64,000 nucleotides of DNA from the NCBI GenBank assembly GCA_032252755.1, contig JAVUPY010000093.1, positions 1-64,000 on the forward strand, read 5' to 3'. The DNA is from Terriglobia bacterium. GTDB lineage: Bacteria; Acidobacteriota; Terriglobia; Terriglobales; Acidobacteriaceae. The position numbers and the translations under genes are program-made. Under the pieces are notes generated by a model. It worked only from the letters and a program-made list of their open reading frames with translations, was not told where the DNA came from and searched no databases. Shown one piece after another: positions 63,097 through 64,000 of this stretch (position 1 is the first letter of the stretch; each line of letters opens with the position of its first letter).

Positions 63097-63249
63097 TCGG
63101 TATCATTTATAGTAGCAACCCAGCTAAGAGGGGTCAACTTTGCCCGGATTCGCACTTCAGGCGATCACCCCACAAAACAGAATCAACCGTACCACGGCAG
63201 AGTCGTTGCGAGAGGTCTTTGGTCCGCGCTGATCCCCGAAAATTCGTGG

Positions 63250-63948
63250 TCAAGGTTTCCACTGTGGATCTAGCGATGGATCCACGAGCTCGCCGTCCCG
63301 CATATGCAGGATGCGGTCGCCGAATTTCGCGGCCTCGGGGTTGTGCGTGATCATCAGCACGGTTTGCCCAAGGTCCTTGTTCGATTGCCGAAGCATGGCT
63401 AGCACCGCCTCGGAGTTCTTCGTATCGAGATTGCCGGTCGGTTCGTCCGCCAGTACGATCGAGGGTTTATTAATGAGCGCTCGTGCCAGTGCCACGCGCT
63501 GCTGCTCGCCGCCGCTCAGTTCCGACGGTCGATGATCGAGACGCTTGGCAATGCCCAGCAATTCCGTTATTCGAGTAAAGAACGCAGCATCGTCGTTCGC
63601 GTGCTCGCCTGCGATATCACGAGCGATTTCAATGTTGTCGCGAGCTGTAAGCGTTGGCAGCAGGTTGAATTTCTGGAACACGAAACCGATCTTCTGCTTA
63701 CGCAGCTTGGTCCGCTCGGCATCGCTGAGCTGCGCAAAATCGGCGCCCCCCACGATCACGCGCCCTGCGTCCGCTCGCGTGAGCCCGCCCAACATGTAAA
63801 AGAGCGTCGATTTGCCGCTCCCAGACGGCCCGACTATGCTGATGAACTCGCTCGGTTCGGCCGAAAATGACACACCTCGGACGGCGGGAACATCGACCTT
63901 CCCAATCTTGTAAGTCTTGTAGACGTTCTCGACGACAATTGGCAGCAT
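63250..63948 (-). CDS. ABC transporter ATP-binding protein (LolD/MacB type)
   Basis: A 232-residue ATPase: Walker A GPSGSGKST (near 40), Q-loop GFVFQKFNLLPTLTARDNIE, signature ELSGGEQQRVALARA and Walker B VLADEPTGNLDTKN. The LPTLTARDNIE and NLDTKNS strings are typical of LolD/MacB/FtsE-like exporters. The permease partner must lie beyond the right edge of the window. I prefer the ATG at 63948; a GTG at 63984 would add 12 residues. Confidence 0.85.
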   Translation of the reverse strand: MLPIVVENVYKTYKIGKVDVPAVRGVSFSAEPSEFISIVGPSGSGKSTLFYMLGGLTRADAGRVIVGGADFAQLSDAERTKLRKQKIGFVFQKFNLLPTLTARDNIEIARDIAGEHANDDAAFFTRITELLGIAKRLDHRPSELSGGEQQRVALARALINKPSIVLADEPTGNLDTKNSEAVLAMLRQSNKDLGQTVLMITHNPEAAKFGDRILHMRDGELVDPSLDPQWKP

Positions 63949-64000
63949 GTGAACATAACAGTCTACACGATGCGTTTTCGGCACCTGTGCGACTCCACGG

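Overview
The window is a bacterial chromosome segment of moderately high GC. Its gene content suggests an Acidobacteriota (Terriglobia-like) genome: an S9 peptidase and an M28 peptidase, ASPM/HYDIN-type Ig-like secreted proteins, an exosortase, a large leftward exopolysaccharide (EPS) operon and a decayed kinase/beta-propeller gene. This taxonomic call is inference from gene style; no rRNA is present.

Layout. 1-12.3 kb is housekeeping and catabolic: a GIDE-like fragment, a secreted protein, a HAD phosphatase, a six-hairpin glycosidase-like protein, S9 and M28 peptidases, a threonine-dehydrogenase-like epimerase, a cupin and an Uup-type ABC-F ATPase. 12.4-14.3 kb holds a serine-recombinase relic and a LuxR-type regulator whose receiver lacks the phospho-acceptor Asp. 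14.3-17.6 kb holds two tandem Ig-like/FN3 surface proteins read rightward. 17.6-49.1 kb is the EPS locus, read leftward from a NusG-like antiterminator (49.07 kb): Wzz, BY-kinase, initiating sugar transferase, a Wlb-like 2,3-diacetamido sugar trio, glycosyltransferases, deacetylases, FemAB-like proteins, an inactive-glutaminase asparagine synthase homologue, Wzy, Wzx, an AlgD-like dehydrogenase, an exosortase and one PEP-CTERM-like substrate. A rightward beta-helix gene (27.4 kb) interrupts it. 49.1-50.0 kb has a PilZ protein and a kinase pseudogene. 50.4-57 kb is a Cus-type Cu/Ag efflux operon. 57-60.7 kb is a leftward cytochrome c / porin / octaheme cytochrome operon. 60.7-62 kb has a zinc-ribbon protein and a STAS/ECF-sigma pair. 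62.1-63.1 kb has regulator and integrase relics next to two tRNA-Cys and a tRNA-Gly. The end has a LolD/MacB-type ABC ATPase.

The most interesting signal is not a protein. The first Ig-like gene (14,599) and the beta-helix gene (27,449) share about 330 bp of upstream DNA although their proteins are unrelated. Each copy has a palindrome GTAGTTCCTAC, then about 65 bp downstream a textbook sigma-54 -24/-12 element, then a conserved leader of about 240 nt up to the ATG, and finally a shared start MKD(L/M)GP. This looks like a matched regulatory cassette that co-expresses matrix/surface proteins with the EPS/exosortase locus. Other notable points are a tRNA-Cys with C at position 33, a degenerate GGDEF-like domain fused to the initiating sugar transferase, a STAS protein with DEAG in place of DSSG, and several decayed genes.
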